Positions 50,480 through 58,910 of a DNA stretch of 64,000 nucleotides are shown here, one piece after another. A program made the translations under genes and the position numbers. Within the stretch, counting starts at the first letter, position 1. Every line of letters starts with the position of its first letter. The notes beneath the pieces are model-generated. The model made no database searches. It saw only the letters and a list, made by a program, of their open reading frames with translations, and had not been told where the DNA came from. This stretch comes from Plasticicumulans lactativorans. Its GTDB lineage: Bacteria; Pseudomonadota; Gammaproteobacteria; Competibacterales; Competibacteraceae. The stretch covers positions 62,001 through 126,000 of the forward strand of contig NZ_SLWY01000004.1 of the NCBI RefSeq assembly GCF_004341245.1, written 5' to 3'.

Positions 50480-50929
50480 ATGCCGATGAACGACGAACAG
50501 CGGACGCTGGTGGCGGACTGGGAAGGCGCGGTGCAGCGCCGGCAGTGGGCGCACGAACGGGCGGCGACGCGGGCCGGGCGCCGGCGGCTGGCGTTCGGGC
50601 TGGCGACGATCGCGCTCGCCGTCGCCGCCGGGCTGCTGCCGCTCGCCGCCGGGCCCGAGGCCGGCGCGCGGGTGCTCGCCGCGCTGGCCGGGGTGTTCGC
50701 CGCGGTACTGGCGGCGGTGCTGACCTTCCGCGACGAGGCCGAGCACGCGCTGCGCCAGCGCGAGGCCGCCGCGCGGTGCGCGGCGCTGCACCGCAAGCTC
50801 GCGCTGCTGCAGGCGTTTCCGCCGCCGCAGGAGGCCGAGCTGGCGGCCCGGCTCGACGAACTGCGGCGGCGCTGGGACGCCCTCGCCAGGGAAAGCCCTG
50901 CCCTGCCGGCGCCGCCCGCGCCGCGCTGA
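50480..50929 (+). CDS. SLATT-domain-like two-helix membrane protein
   Basis: This 149-residue protein has two closely spaced membrane helices, about residues 38-57 and 63-83, then a charged helix with TFRDEAEHALRQREAAARCA and ALHRKLALLQA. An N-terminal amphipathic stretch (LVADWEGAVQRRQWAHERAA) precedes the first helix. This layout and the W, H, A and R pattern match SLATT-type domains, which in other bacteria are predicted membrane-perforating effectors of nucleotide-signalling defence systems. No CD-NTase or SLOG gene is adjacent, so it would be an orphan. The start could also be the ATG at 50486. Function is inference from fold. Confidence 0.6.
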   Translation: MPMNDEQRTLVADWEGAVQRRQWAHERAATRAGRRRLAFGLATIALAVAAGLLPLAAGPEAGARVLAALAGVFAAVLAAVLTFRDEAEHALRQREAAARCAALHRKLALLQAFPPPQEAELAARLDELRRRWDALARESPALPAPPAPR

Positions 50930-51067
50930 GCCCGTGGAGCGGCTGCTAGGCTGGGGGTGACGATCGGGCGCGCACGCGCACGCGAGGCCCGGCGTCCATG
51001 TGCAACCGCCAGCCGCTGCGGTTGTCGCAAGGTATGCGCCAACAACGATAAAACCGGGAGGTCACCC

Positions 51068-51544
51068 ATGCCCATCCACCCCGCTACCCGCCCGCGCTCC
51101 GCTGCCGGCTACGATCTCGCCCCGCTCAGCGCCGCCGAGCGCGAACGCCTCGCCGCCGGCCTGCCGGCCGAAGCGGTGCGCATCCTGCTCTACCAGGGCA
51201 CCGAGCCGCCGTTCTGCGGCGGCCTGCTGCACAACCGCGGCCGCGGCGTCTACGCGTGCCGGTTGTGCGGGCTGCCGCTGTTCCGCTCCGAGGCCAAGTT
51301 CGAGTCGGGCACCGGCTGGCCGAGCTTCTACGCACCGGTCGACGAATCCCACCTGCGCCGCCTGCGCGACACCAGCCACGGCATGGTGCGGGTGGAGATC
51401 CGCTGCACGCGCTGCGACGGCCACCTCGGCCACGTCTTTCCCGACGGCCCGCCGCCGACCGGCGAGCGCCACTGCCTGAACTCGGCCTCGCTGGAGTTCT
51501 TCGCCGAAGGCGAGGAACCGCCGCAGCACGTCGCCACCGAGTAA
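51068..51544 (+). CDS. msrB: Peptide-methionine (R)-S-oxide reductase MsrB
   Basis: This 158-residue enzyme reduces methionine-R-sulfoxide residues in proteins. The two zinc-binding cysteine pairs are in [10 protein letters not shown] and [31 protein letters not shown] is a core motif, and the catalytic cysteine lies in [12 protein letters not shown]. In MsrB this cysteine is recycled by a resolving residue or thioredoxin. It lacks a signal peptide, so it acts in the cytoplasm. The N-terminus has a 25-30 residue extension relative to minimal forms. The ATG at 51068 has a GGAGG site at 51058-51062. Confidence 0.95.
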   Translation: MPIHPATRPRSAAGYDLAPLSAAERERLAAGLPAEAVRILLYQGTEPPFCGGLLHNRGRGVYACRLCGLPLFRSEAKFESGTGWPSFYAPVDESHLRRLRDTSHGMVRVEIRCTRCDGHLGHVFPDGPPPTGERHCLNSASLEFFAEGEEPPQHVATE

Positions 51545-51578
51545 GTAGCGCGCCACCGTCGCCGCTGGACGACAGCCA

Positions 51579-51598
51579 CCGTCGCCGCGCGGCGACGG
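51579..51598. terminator. Perfect palindrome downstream of msrB
   Basis: CCGTCGCCGCGCGGCGACGG (51579-51598) is a 20-base perfect inverted repeat 35 bases after the msrB stop. It lacks a T run, so it is a weak terminator candidate or a transcript-stabilising hairpin. The rest of the 257-base gap to the next gene holds no visible gene. Confidence 0.5.
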
Positions 51599-51801
51599 CG
51601 GAAAGGGCTGATCCGGCGCGGGAACGGTGCGACGAAGCCCGCCGCCCGTCGCCGCGGCACGACGGCAGCCCACGTGGCGCTCCCTCCTGGCGCCGACGCA
51701 AACCCCTGATCGGCAAGGCCGTCGGCACGAGCCTCCGGCATGCTGGCACGAAACCTGATGCCGCCGACGCAGACATCGACTGCTCTCCCGGAGACGCCCC
51801 C

Positions 51802-52443
51802 ATGCGCAAACGCAACGCCCGGACCGCCCTGGTGCTCCTCTCCCTGCTGGCGCTCGCCGGCAGCCCCGTGGTGCTCGCCAAGGAAGGAGGCGGTGGCGGT
51901 GGTGGGGGAGGAGGTGGTGGTGGAGGGGGCGGTGGTGGCGGACACGGTGGGGGTGGCGGACACGGTGGCGGCGGGGGTGGCCCCGGAGGCGGCCAGGGCG
52001 GCGGCCAGGGTGGTGGCCACGACGGCGCGGGCGCTGCCTCCGGGTCGCACGGCCGCAGTGCCGACCACGCGCCGGCATCCCCCGCGGCACGCAGCGACAA
52101 GTCGCGCGCCAAGGCGCCGGCCGCGGGCGACGTGCTCGGCACGAAGACGCCGGGAGGCTACGTGGTGGGCAGCCTGACGCGCACCAGCGTGCTCGCGCTG
52201 GTGGACGACGACGACCGCATCGTCGCCATCGGCACCAAGCCGCTGCCGCCGGGCATCCGCATGAACCTGGTGCGCGGCAAGCCGGTGCCCCCCGGCATCG
52301 CCCGCCACACGGTGCCGGTGGCACTCGGCGAGACGCTGCCGCCGGTCGTCGACCACCGCTGGTGGCGCTGCGGCACCGACCTGGTGCTGGTGTCGGTCAC
52401 CACCGGCCTGATCGTCGACGTGGTGCCCGACCTGTTCCACTGA
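51802..52443 (+). CDS. CigR/RcnB-type exported protein with a glycine-rich tract
   Basis: This 213-residue exported protein has a signal peptide (ALVLLSLLALAGSPVVLA) and a long Gly/His tract (about residues 29-75), then a short linker and the RcnB/CigR C-terminal domain. The domain is marked by LPPGIRMNLVRGKPVPPGIA, RHTVPVALGETLPP and LVLVSVTTGLIVDVVPDL. RcnB relatives influence periplasmic metal homeostasis, and CigR is an antivirulence regulator in Salmonella, but the domain function is poorly known. The glycine tract is coded largely by GGN repeats and may vary in length between strains. It lies 83 bases before the mukF-like gene, on the same strand. Confidence 0.8.
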   Translation: MRKRNARTALVLLSLLALAGSPVVLAKEGGGGGGGGGGGGGGGGGGGHGGGGGHGGGGGGPGGGQGGGQGGGHDGAGAASGSHGRSADHAPASPAARSDKSRAKAPAAGDVLGTKTPGGYVVGSLTRTSVLALVDDDDRIVAIGTKPLPPGIRMNLVRGKPVPPGIARHTVPVALGETLPPVVDHRWWRCGTDLVLVSVTTGLIVDVVPDLFH

Positions 52444-52525
52444 AGGGCCGCCGCCGGCGTGACGCGCGGCGGCGCCACCTTGTTAGACTCCGGCTCCCGC
52501 CCCTGCCGCGAGAGCCGCCCCGCGC

Positions 52526-53869
52526 ATGTCCCCGCCGCCCGCGTCCCCGCCCCCGGCCGCCGCCGTCAGCGTGCCGCTGCGCGTGCAGCAGGCCTACGCC
52601 AGCGGCTTCCGGCTGGAGGTGACGCCCGAGGACCTGGCCTTCCTCGCCGGCCTCGCGCTGACCGGCGAGATCGACGCCACCACCGAGTTCGACCTGGCGA
52701 CGCTCATGCAGGTGCACCGCAGCGTCGACGAGGTGGTCGGCGCGCTCGGCGGCGGCGGCGAGCGTGCCGAGCGCGCGGTCGGGCGGCTGATCGAGCAGCG
52801 CCTGCTGACCCGGCTCGACTTCGGCGGCATCCGCCACGGCGGCACCTACACGCTGTCGGCGCTGGCGCGCGCGCTGCTCGAGCACGCGCTCGGCCCGGAG
52901 CGGCTCGACCGCCAGTCGCTCGCCGTGGTGCTCGGCTCGGTGCTCGCGCACCTGACCGAGATCGAGGCCGCGGCACGGCACGACGCCGACCCGGCGCACT
53001 GGGAGGCGCAGGTCGAGGCGCCGCTGCGGCTGGTGGTGCACGAGCTGATCGGCGCGATCGAGCGGCGCCAGCACGCGCTCGACGCCGAGCAGCGCGACAC
53101 CCGCCAGGCGATCCAGGCGCTGCTCGACGCCGACTGGGACAGCGCGCTGGAGCGCTGCGGCCCGCTGCTGAACGCCGCCGCCGGGACGCTGCGCGAACTG
53201 CGCGAGGCGATGTTCGAGCAGACCAGCCTGCTCAACGAGCGCCTGGAGGCGATCGAGAGCGCCGCCCTCGCCGGCGGCCACGCCGCGGTGGCGGCGCGCG
53301 CCGCCGGCCTGCTGCTGCGCCTGGGCACGGTGGCGCAGTGGTGCCAGTCGCGCTTCGAGCGCTGGGGCGAGTACACCCGCACCGTCAACGAGTTCATCCG
53401 CACGCAGGTGCGCTTCGACCGCGAGCGCAGTGTCGCCGCACGCCTCGCCGAGGCGCTGCGCAGCTACGCCGACGCGCCCTGGGCGCTGGTGGTCAACGAC
53501 GCCGGCCAGCTGCTGCGGCTGCGCCCCGAGGCCGTCGACCCCGCCGCCGACGCGCACGCGGCGACGCTGCCGGACGAGGCCGAGGGCGCACCGGCGCACG
53601 CCGACGCCGCGCTCGACGCCCGCCATGCCGCGCTCGCCGCCGCGCTCGACGCGACCCTCGCCGGCGGCGGCAGCGTGAGCCTCGCCGGGCTGCTCGCGGC
53701 GAGCGCCGCCGACACCCCCCTCGACCTGCGCTACGCGCTGTACGCGCGGCTGTTCGCGCACGCCCTGGCGCGCCACCCGCAGGCCGCGCACGAACCGGCC
53801 GCGGCACCGGTGGCGCTGGGCGCGCGGCTGCAGGTCGAGGATCTGCAACTCACCCCCGAGGCCCGCTGA
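52526..53869 (+). CDS. mukF: MukF-like kleisin subunit of a condensin complex
   Basis: This 447-residue protein resembles E. coli MukF (440) along its length. An N-terminal winged-helix domain (FRLEVTPEDLAFLAGLAL, RLIEQRLLTRLDFGGIR) is followed by a helical core with WEAQVEAPLRLVVHELIGAI and DWDSALERCGPLLNAAAGTL, then REL. The segment WGEYTRTVNEFIRTQVRFDR matches MukF WIGYDRHVHKFIRT, and SYADAPWALVVNDAGQLLRL follows. Kleisins bridge the SMC head and neck. It is the first gene of a four-gene operon, 83 bases after the CigR-like gene. The N-terminal P/A-rich start (residues 1-14) is not conserved. A TAGACT -10-like hexamer at 52484 may be its promoter. Confidence 0.85.
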   Translation: MSPPPASPPPAAAVSVPLRVQQAYASGFRLEVTPEDLAFLAGLALTGEIDATTEFDLATLMQVHRSVDEVVGALGGGGERAERAVGRLIEQRLLTRLDFGGIRHGGTYTLSALARALLEHALGPERLDRQSLAVVLGSVLAHLTEIEAAARHDADPAHWEAQVEAPLRLVVHELIGAIERRQHALDAEQRDTRQAIQALLDADWDSALERCGPLLNAAAGTLRELREAMFEQTSLLNERLEAIESAALAGGHAAVAARAAGLLLRLGTVAQWCQSRFERWGEYTRTVNEFIRTQVRFDRERSVAARLAEALRSYADAPWALVVNDAGQLLRLRPEAVDPAADAHAATLPDEAEGAPAHADAALDARHAALAAALDATLAGGGSVSLAGLLAASAADTPLDLRYALYARLFAHALARHPQAAHEPAAAPVALGARLQVEDLQLTPEAR

Positions 53870-53872
53870 GAC

Positions 53873-54547
53873 ATGGACCGGCTCTACCCCACGCTCGCCG
53901 ACGCCCTGGCCGACGAGCTGTTCCCCGAGGTCGACACGCTGCTGCGCCGCGGCGTGCACCTCGACGAGACCGATGCGCGCCGCTGGCACTTCCTGAACGC
54001 CGCCGAGGAGCACCTGGCGGCGTTCTACGCGCGCTACGGCGCGCGCCTGGTGCGCGCCGCCGAGGGCTACGCCTACCTGCTGCCGGGCGAGTCGGGCGCG
54101 CTGTTCGCGCGCCGCCACCTCGCCCGCGAGGACATGCTGGTCGGCCTGGTGCTGGCGCTGCTGCGCATGGACCCGCACCACCTGCAGCGGCTGTGGCTGC
54201 TCGACGAGGACACCGTGCTGCTCGCGCTGCAGAACGCGGTCGGCCGCGGCGCGCTCGCCGAGGTGCTGAGCGGGCGCAAGCGCGCGGTCGACGAGGAGAC
54301 CGGGAACCGCGAGATCCGCGAGGCGGTCGGCCGCGCGCTGTCGCGGCTCGCGCGGCTCGGCTTCATCGACCGCGAGACGCGCGAGCGCGTGCCCTGCGTG
54401 CGCCTGCGCAAGGCGCTGTACCGCTTCGCCGAGCCGTTCCGCGACGGCGCCGGGCAGCTCGACGCCGCGCGGCTGGCCGCGCGCGGCGTGGTGATGCTCG
54501 GCCAGGACGACGCCGACAGCGGGGACGATGCCGATGACGCCGCCTGA
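53873..54547 (+). CDS. mukE: MukE-like KITE subunit of a condensin complex
   Basis: This 224-residue protein resembles E. coli MukE (about 234). Matching blocks are the N-terminal ALADELFPEVDTLLRRGVHL, then AAEEHLAAFYARYGARLVRA (MukE [20 protein letters not shown]). EGYAYLLPGES and ARREDMLVGL-like LAREDMLVGLVLALLRM follow, and RALSRLARLGFI lies in the second winged helix. It ends in an acidic tail. KITE proteins form dimers on the kleisin and bind DNA. It begins 3 bases after mukF and overlaps mukB by 20 bases, so the operon is translationally coupled. Confidence 0.85.
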   Translation: MDRLYPTLADALADELFPEVDTLLRRGVHLDETDARRWHFLNAAEEHLAAFYARYGARLVRAAEGYAYLLPGESGALFARRHLAREDMLVGLVLALLRMDPHHLQRLWLLDEDTVLLALQNAVGRGALAEVLSGRKRAVDEETGNREIREAVGRALSRLARLGFIDRETRERVPCVRLRKALYRFAEPFRDGAGQLDAARLAARGVVMLGQDDADSGDDADDAA

Positions 54548-57500
54548 CTTCAGCCGCGCACGCCAGCTCACGCTGGTCAACTGGCGCGGCGTGAGCTACC
54601 GCGACTACGCGCTCGACCCGGCGCTGACCACGCTGCAGGGCGGCAACGGCGCCGGCAAGACCACGGTGATGATCGCCGCCTTCGTGGTGCTGATGCCCGA
54701 CCAGAGCCTGCTGCGCTTCCAGGCGCTCGGCGAGGGCCGCGGCGGCGGCGACAGCGGCCTGCTCGGGCGCCTCGGCGGCGAGGCCCCGGCCTACAGCGCG
54801 CTGGTGCTCGAAGGCCGCGGCGGGCGCGTGGCGATCGGCGTGCAGTTGCGCCCGCGCGGGCAGGAGCTCGACATCCGCCCGTTCATGATCGACGGCCTCG
54901 CCGCCCCCGAGGCGCTGCGCGAGCTGCTGGTCGAGTCCCTGCCCGACGCCCGCCTGCGCGTGCTCGACCTGCCCGAGCTGCGCCGCCGCGCGCACGAGGC
55001 CGGCGCCACCTGCACCACCTTCGAGACCCTGCGCGACTACCTCGACCAGCTCTACGAACTCGGCCTCACCAGCCTGCCGATGCAGGACCACGCCGAACGC
55101 GCGCGCTTCCACCGCGTGCTGCACACCAGCCTGTACGGCGGGCTGTCGGGCGACATCCAGCGCGGCCTGCGCAGCTACCTGCTGACCGAGGACCGCGGCA
55201 TCGGCAACGCGGTGCGCGAGATGCGCGACAACCTCGACCGCTGCCAGCGCAACCGCCTGGAGATCGAACGCCTCGCCCACCACGCCGGGCGCATCGAGAT
55301 GCTGAACCGCCGCGCCGAGGAGCAGGCCGAGGCCGCCTGGCTCGCCGCGCGCACCGCGACGCGCGCCGCCGCGGCGCAGGCGCTGCGCGAGCGCGCCGAC
55401 GGCGTCCAGGCCACGCGGACGCTCAGCGCCGCGATCGCCCGCGAAGACGCCGCGGAACTCGCGCGGCAGGCCGCCGAGGCGGAGCGCGAACGGGCGCGCG
55501 AGCGGCGCGAGCAGGCCGAGGCCGAGCGCAGCGACGCCGCCGCGGCACGCGCCGAGCGCGAGCAGCTCGACGCCGCCGAAACGCGCCTCGCCGCCGCCGC
55601 CGGCGAGCGCGACGCGGCGCAGGCGCACCGGCAGGCGCTCGCCGTCGGGCACGCAAAGCTGCAGGCCCGCGAGCAGACCGAGGAGCACGGCTACCAGACC
55701 CTCGGCCACGAAGTCGGCAACCTGCAGGCGGCCTACGACGGCGCCTACCGCCGCGACGCCGTCTACCGCGGCGCCTGCGCCGCGCTGGACGCCGCGCGCA
55801 CGGCGCTCGCCGCCCCCGGGCTCGCCGCCGAGGCCGCCGCCGCCCACCACGAGCGCCTGCGCGGCGAGCGCCTGGCGCTCGCCGCACGGCTGGCCACGCT
55901 GCGCCAGCAGCACGCCACCGCCGCGGCGCAGCGCCAGCGCTTCGATGCCGCCTACGCCGCGCTGGCGCGGGTCGCCGACCCGCTGCCGGCGCCGGCCGAC
56001 GCCCACGCCGCCGCGCGCGCGCTCGACGCCGGCTGGCGCGAGCTCGAAGCCGCGCTCGAACAACTGCCGGCGCTGCGTGACGCGCTGCGCCACCACGAAC
56101 GCCTCGCGCCGCGCCAGGCGCGGCTGCGCAGCCTCGCCGCGACGCTCGACGCCACCGACACCGCCGGCTTCCGCGCGGCGCTCGCCCGCGAGGGCGCACG
56201 CGCCGAGGCCTTGCACGAGGAAATCGAGGCCGCCGCCGAAGCGCGGCAGGTGCTGCTCGACGCCCGCCGCGACGCCGACGCCCGCCACGCCGAGGCCGCG
56301 CGGCGCGCCGACGCCTGGCGCGAGGCCCGCGACCGCGCCGATGCGCTGCACGCCGCCTGCGGCCGCGAGGTCGACAGCGAAGCCGCCTGGCGCGCGCTCG
56401 CCGAGGCGCTGGAAACCGAACACGCGCTGCTGCACGGCGAGTGCCTGCACGCGGAGGCCGAGCGCGCGCGGCTCGACACCGCGCACGCCGCGCTGCGCGC
56501 CCGCCTGCACGGCGAGGACCCGGAACTCGTGCGCCTCGCCGAGCTGTGCGCCGGCGAGCCGCTGAGCCGCCGCTACGACGAGCTCGACGAGACCGCGGCC
56601 GCCGAGGCCGAAGCGCGGCTCGGGCCGCTGGCGCAGGCGCTGGTGGTGCCCGACCCGGCCGCCGCCACCACCGCGCTGGTCGCCGCCGCCCCGGCGCTCG
56701 ACACCCTGTGGCTGCTCGGCCCCGGCGAAGCGCCGACGGCGCAGGCGCTGTCCGCCGACTGGCGGCTGGTCGAACAGGGCGCGGCGCTGCGCCTCAGCCG
56801 GGTGCCGGCCGAACCGACGCTCGGCCGCGCCGCGCGGCTGCGCGCCTGCGAGAAGCTGGAGGCGCGCTGCGCCGCGCAGCGGCACACGCTGCGCGAGCTC
56901 GAAGCACGCCGCGAGGCGCTGCAGCGCTCGCTGGCGTGCTCGCGGGCGCTGGCGCCGCACGCGCACGCGCTCGACTGGCACGCCGCCGGCGCCGAGCTCG
57001 CGACGCTCGCCGCCGAGCGCGACACGCTCGGCCAGCGGCTGAGCGCGAACGCGCACGCGGCGCAGGCGCTGCGGCGCGAGCACGACGCGCTGGCGCTGCG
57101 CCTGCGCGAATGGCAGGCCGCCGAGCCCGAGGCCGAGCTGCTCGACGCCGAGGACCACGCCGACGCGGCCGCCGCGCGGCGCCGCGCGCTCGCCGGGCTC
57201 GAAGCCCGCGGTCGCGCCTTCGACCGCGACGCCGCGCGCGCGCTGCGCCGGCTGCTGCCGGACCTCGAAGCCCCGCCGACCGCCGACCCGGCGGCGCTCG
57301 CGGCCGCCTGCGCGCGCTGCGAGGCCGAGGCGCAGGCGCTCGAAGCCACGCTGCTCGCGGTGGAGACGCTCGCGCACGCGGTCGCGCAGGACCAGTTCGG
57401 CCCCGCCTATGCCGGCGCCGCCGCCGAGCTCGCCGAAAGCCAGGACCTCCTCGCCTCGCGCCGCGAACAGCAGGCGCACCAGGCGCTGGCGCTGCAAGCG

Positions 57501-58910
57501 ACCCGCGCGGAACTCGACCGCCTGCGCCCGCAGCTCAACGACGCCATCGCCGGGATCGCCCGGCTCGACGGCGAATGCGGGCACCTGCAGGCGCGCGTCG
57601 CCGAGCACCGCGCGCGGCTCGAACGCCACCGCCACGACGGCAGCGCCGCCGCGCTCGCCGCCGCCGTGGCCGCGGTGACGGCGGCCACCGCCGCCCTGGG
57701 CGAGGCCGAAGGCCGCCGCGATGCGGCGGTCGCGGCACGCTCGACGGCGATGAACGCGCGCGAGCGCGCCGCCGACCACGTCAACGCCGCCCGCGCCTGC
57801 TACGCCGCGGCGCGCCAGACACTGCGCGCGGCGCGATCCGGCTGGCGCGCGGCCCGCGCGGCGGCGCACGCGCACGCCGCGCACTGGCTGGGCCGCGGGC
57901 CGCTGGCGGCCGAGGCGGCGGAACTCGACGCCGAGGCCCTGCGCCGGCGCGCCACCGCCAGTTGCGCGGCGCTGCGCGAGCTCCTCTTCCGCGACGAGCA
58001 GGCGCACGCGCTGGGCGACGACGACGGCGTGAAGGCGGCGCTCGCCGGCGCCGCCGACGCCGATGCCGGCGCCGCGCTCGCGCTGTGGGCCGCAGTGCGC
58101 CGCCACCTGCTCGACACGCTGCCGCTCGACGCCGCCGCGCTCGCCGACCTCGGCGCCGCGCTCGGGCAGCTGCAGCGGCGCCTCACCGAGGTGCGCGACA
58201 GCCTGGCGAGCGCCGAGGACAAGCTGCGCATGAGCTCGGCCGACGTGGTCTACACGCTGGGCCAGCAGATCCGCCGCGAGCGCAGCCGCATCCAGCGCTT
58301 CAACGCCGCGCTTGGCGACGCCGCCTTCGGCGCGATCTACCGCATCCGCATCAACGCCGAGCCGCACCCGCACATGCTCGACGTGCTGCACGCGCTGGGC
58401 GGGCAGGGCGAGCTGTTCCACCGCGCCGAGCTGTCGCTGGAGGACGCGCTCGCCGAGCTGTACCGCGAGGTCACCGGCGGGCAGATCCAGGGCGAGCGCC
58501 TGCTCGACTACCGCGAATACCTCGACCTGCGCGTGGAGGTGAACCGCTTCGGCGCGCAGCACTGGGAGGTGGCGAGCAGCTCGACGCTGTCGACCGGCGA
58601 GACCATCGGCACCGGCATCGCGGTGCTGATCATGGCGCTGAAGGCGTGGGAGGACTCCGCCGCGCTGAAGCGCAGCCGCCGGCGCTTCGCGCCGCTGCGC
58701 TTCATGTTCCTCGACGAGGCCTCGCGCCTCGACCGCGACGCGCTGGCGACGCTGCGCCAGCTCTGCGAGCGCATGCCGCTGCAGCTGCTGGTGGCCGCGC
58801 CGCAGGTGGACCGTGCCCACCCCGGCATCGGCTACCTGCTCGAACGCATCCTGCAGGACGGGCGCGAGCGGGTGATCAGCCGCCGCATCGAGATCGCGCC
58901 GCCGCCGTGA
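54528..58910 (+). CDS. mukB: MukB-like SMC ATPase (chromosome partition/condensin core)
   Basis: This 1460-residue SMC is nearly the length of E. coli MukB (1486). The N-terminal head has Walker A GGNGAGKT (residues 38-45) after LVNWRGVSYRDYALDPALTT. Long Ala/Arg/Glu-rich coiled-coil arms flank a central MukB-type hinge (about 675-765, with ARLGPLAQALVVPD and LGRAARLRACEKLE). The C-terminal head has the ABC signature LSTGE (1354-1358) in STLSTGETIGTG and Walker B FMFLDEASRLD (from 1392). Classical Wadjet JetC/MksB proteins are usually shorter, which favours MukB. Alternative start: the ATG at 54534. The stop overlaps the fourth gene (GTGA). It is predicted to extrude or bridge DNA. Confidence 0.88.
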   Translation: MPMTPPDFSRARQLTLVNWRGVSYRDYALDPALTTLQGGNGAGKTTVMIAAFVVLMPDQSLLRFQALGEGRGGGDSGLLGRLGGEAPAYSALVLEGRGGRVAIGVQLRPRGQELDIRPFMIDGLAAPEALRELLVESLPDARLRVLDLPELRRRAHEAGATCTTFETLRDYLDQLYELGLTSLPMQDHAERARFHRVLHTSLYGGLSGDIQRGLRSYLLTEDRGIGNAVREMRDNLDRCQRNRLEIERLAHHAGRIEMLNRRAEEQAEAAWLAARTATRAAAAQALRERADGVQATRTLSAAIAREDAAELARQAAEAERERARERREQAEAERSDAAAARAEREQLDAAETRLAAAAGERDAAQAHRQALAVGHAKLQAREQTEEHGYQTLGHEVGNLQAAYDGAYRRDAVYRGACAALDAARTALAAPGLAAEAAAAHHERLRGERLALAARLATLRQQHATAAAQRQRFDAAYAALARVADPLPAPADAHAAARALDAGWRELEAALEQLPALRDALRHHERLAPRQARLRSLAATLDATDTAGFRAALAREGARAEALHEEIEAAAEARQVLLDARRDADARHAEAARRADAWREARDRADALHAACGREVDSEAAWRALAEALETEHALLHGECLHAEAERARLDTAHAALRARLHGEDPELVRLAELCAGEPLSRRYDELDETAAAEAEARLGPLAQALVVPDPAAATTALVAAAPALDTLWLLGPGEAPTAQALSADWRLVEQGAALRLSRVPAEPTLGRAARLRACEKLEARCAAQRHTLRELEARREALQRSLACSRALAPHAHALDWHAAGAELATLAAERDTLGQRLSANAHAAQALRREHDALALRLREWQAAEPEAELLDAEDHADAAAARRRALAGLEARGRAFDRDAARALRRLLPDLEAPPTADPAALAAACARCEAEAQALEATLLAVETLAHAVAQDQFGPAYAGAAAELAESQDLLASRREQQAHQALALQATRAELDRLRPQLNDAIAGIARLDGECGHLQARVAEHRARLERHRHDGSAAALAAAVAAVTAATAALGEAEGRRDAAVAARSTAMNARERAADHVNAARACYAAARQTLRAARSGWRAARAAAHAHAAHWLGRGPLAAEAAELDAEALRRRATASCAALRELLFRDEQAHALGDDDGVKAALAGAADADAGAALALWAAVRRHLLDTLPLDAAALADLGAALGQLQRRLTEVRDSLASAEDKLRMSSADVVYTLGQQIRRERSRIQRFNAALGDAAFGAIYRIRINAEPHPHMLDVLHALGGQGELFHRAELSLEDALAELYREVTGGQIQGERLLDYREYLDLRVEVNRFGAQHWEVASSSTLSTGETIGTGIAVLIMALKAWEDSAALKRSRRRFAPLRFMFLDEASRLDRDALATLRQLCERMPLQLLVAAPQVDRAHPGIGYLLERILQDGRERVISRRIEIAPPP

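Noticed and set aside
51889-52020. A CRISPR or tandem-repeat array
   Set aside because: It is GGN codon repetition encoding the glycine tract of the CigR-like protein; there are no unique spacers. No CRISPR array was seen elsewhere in the window.
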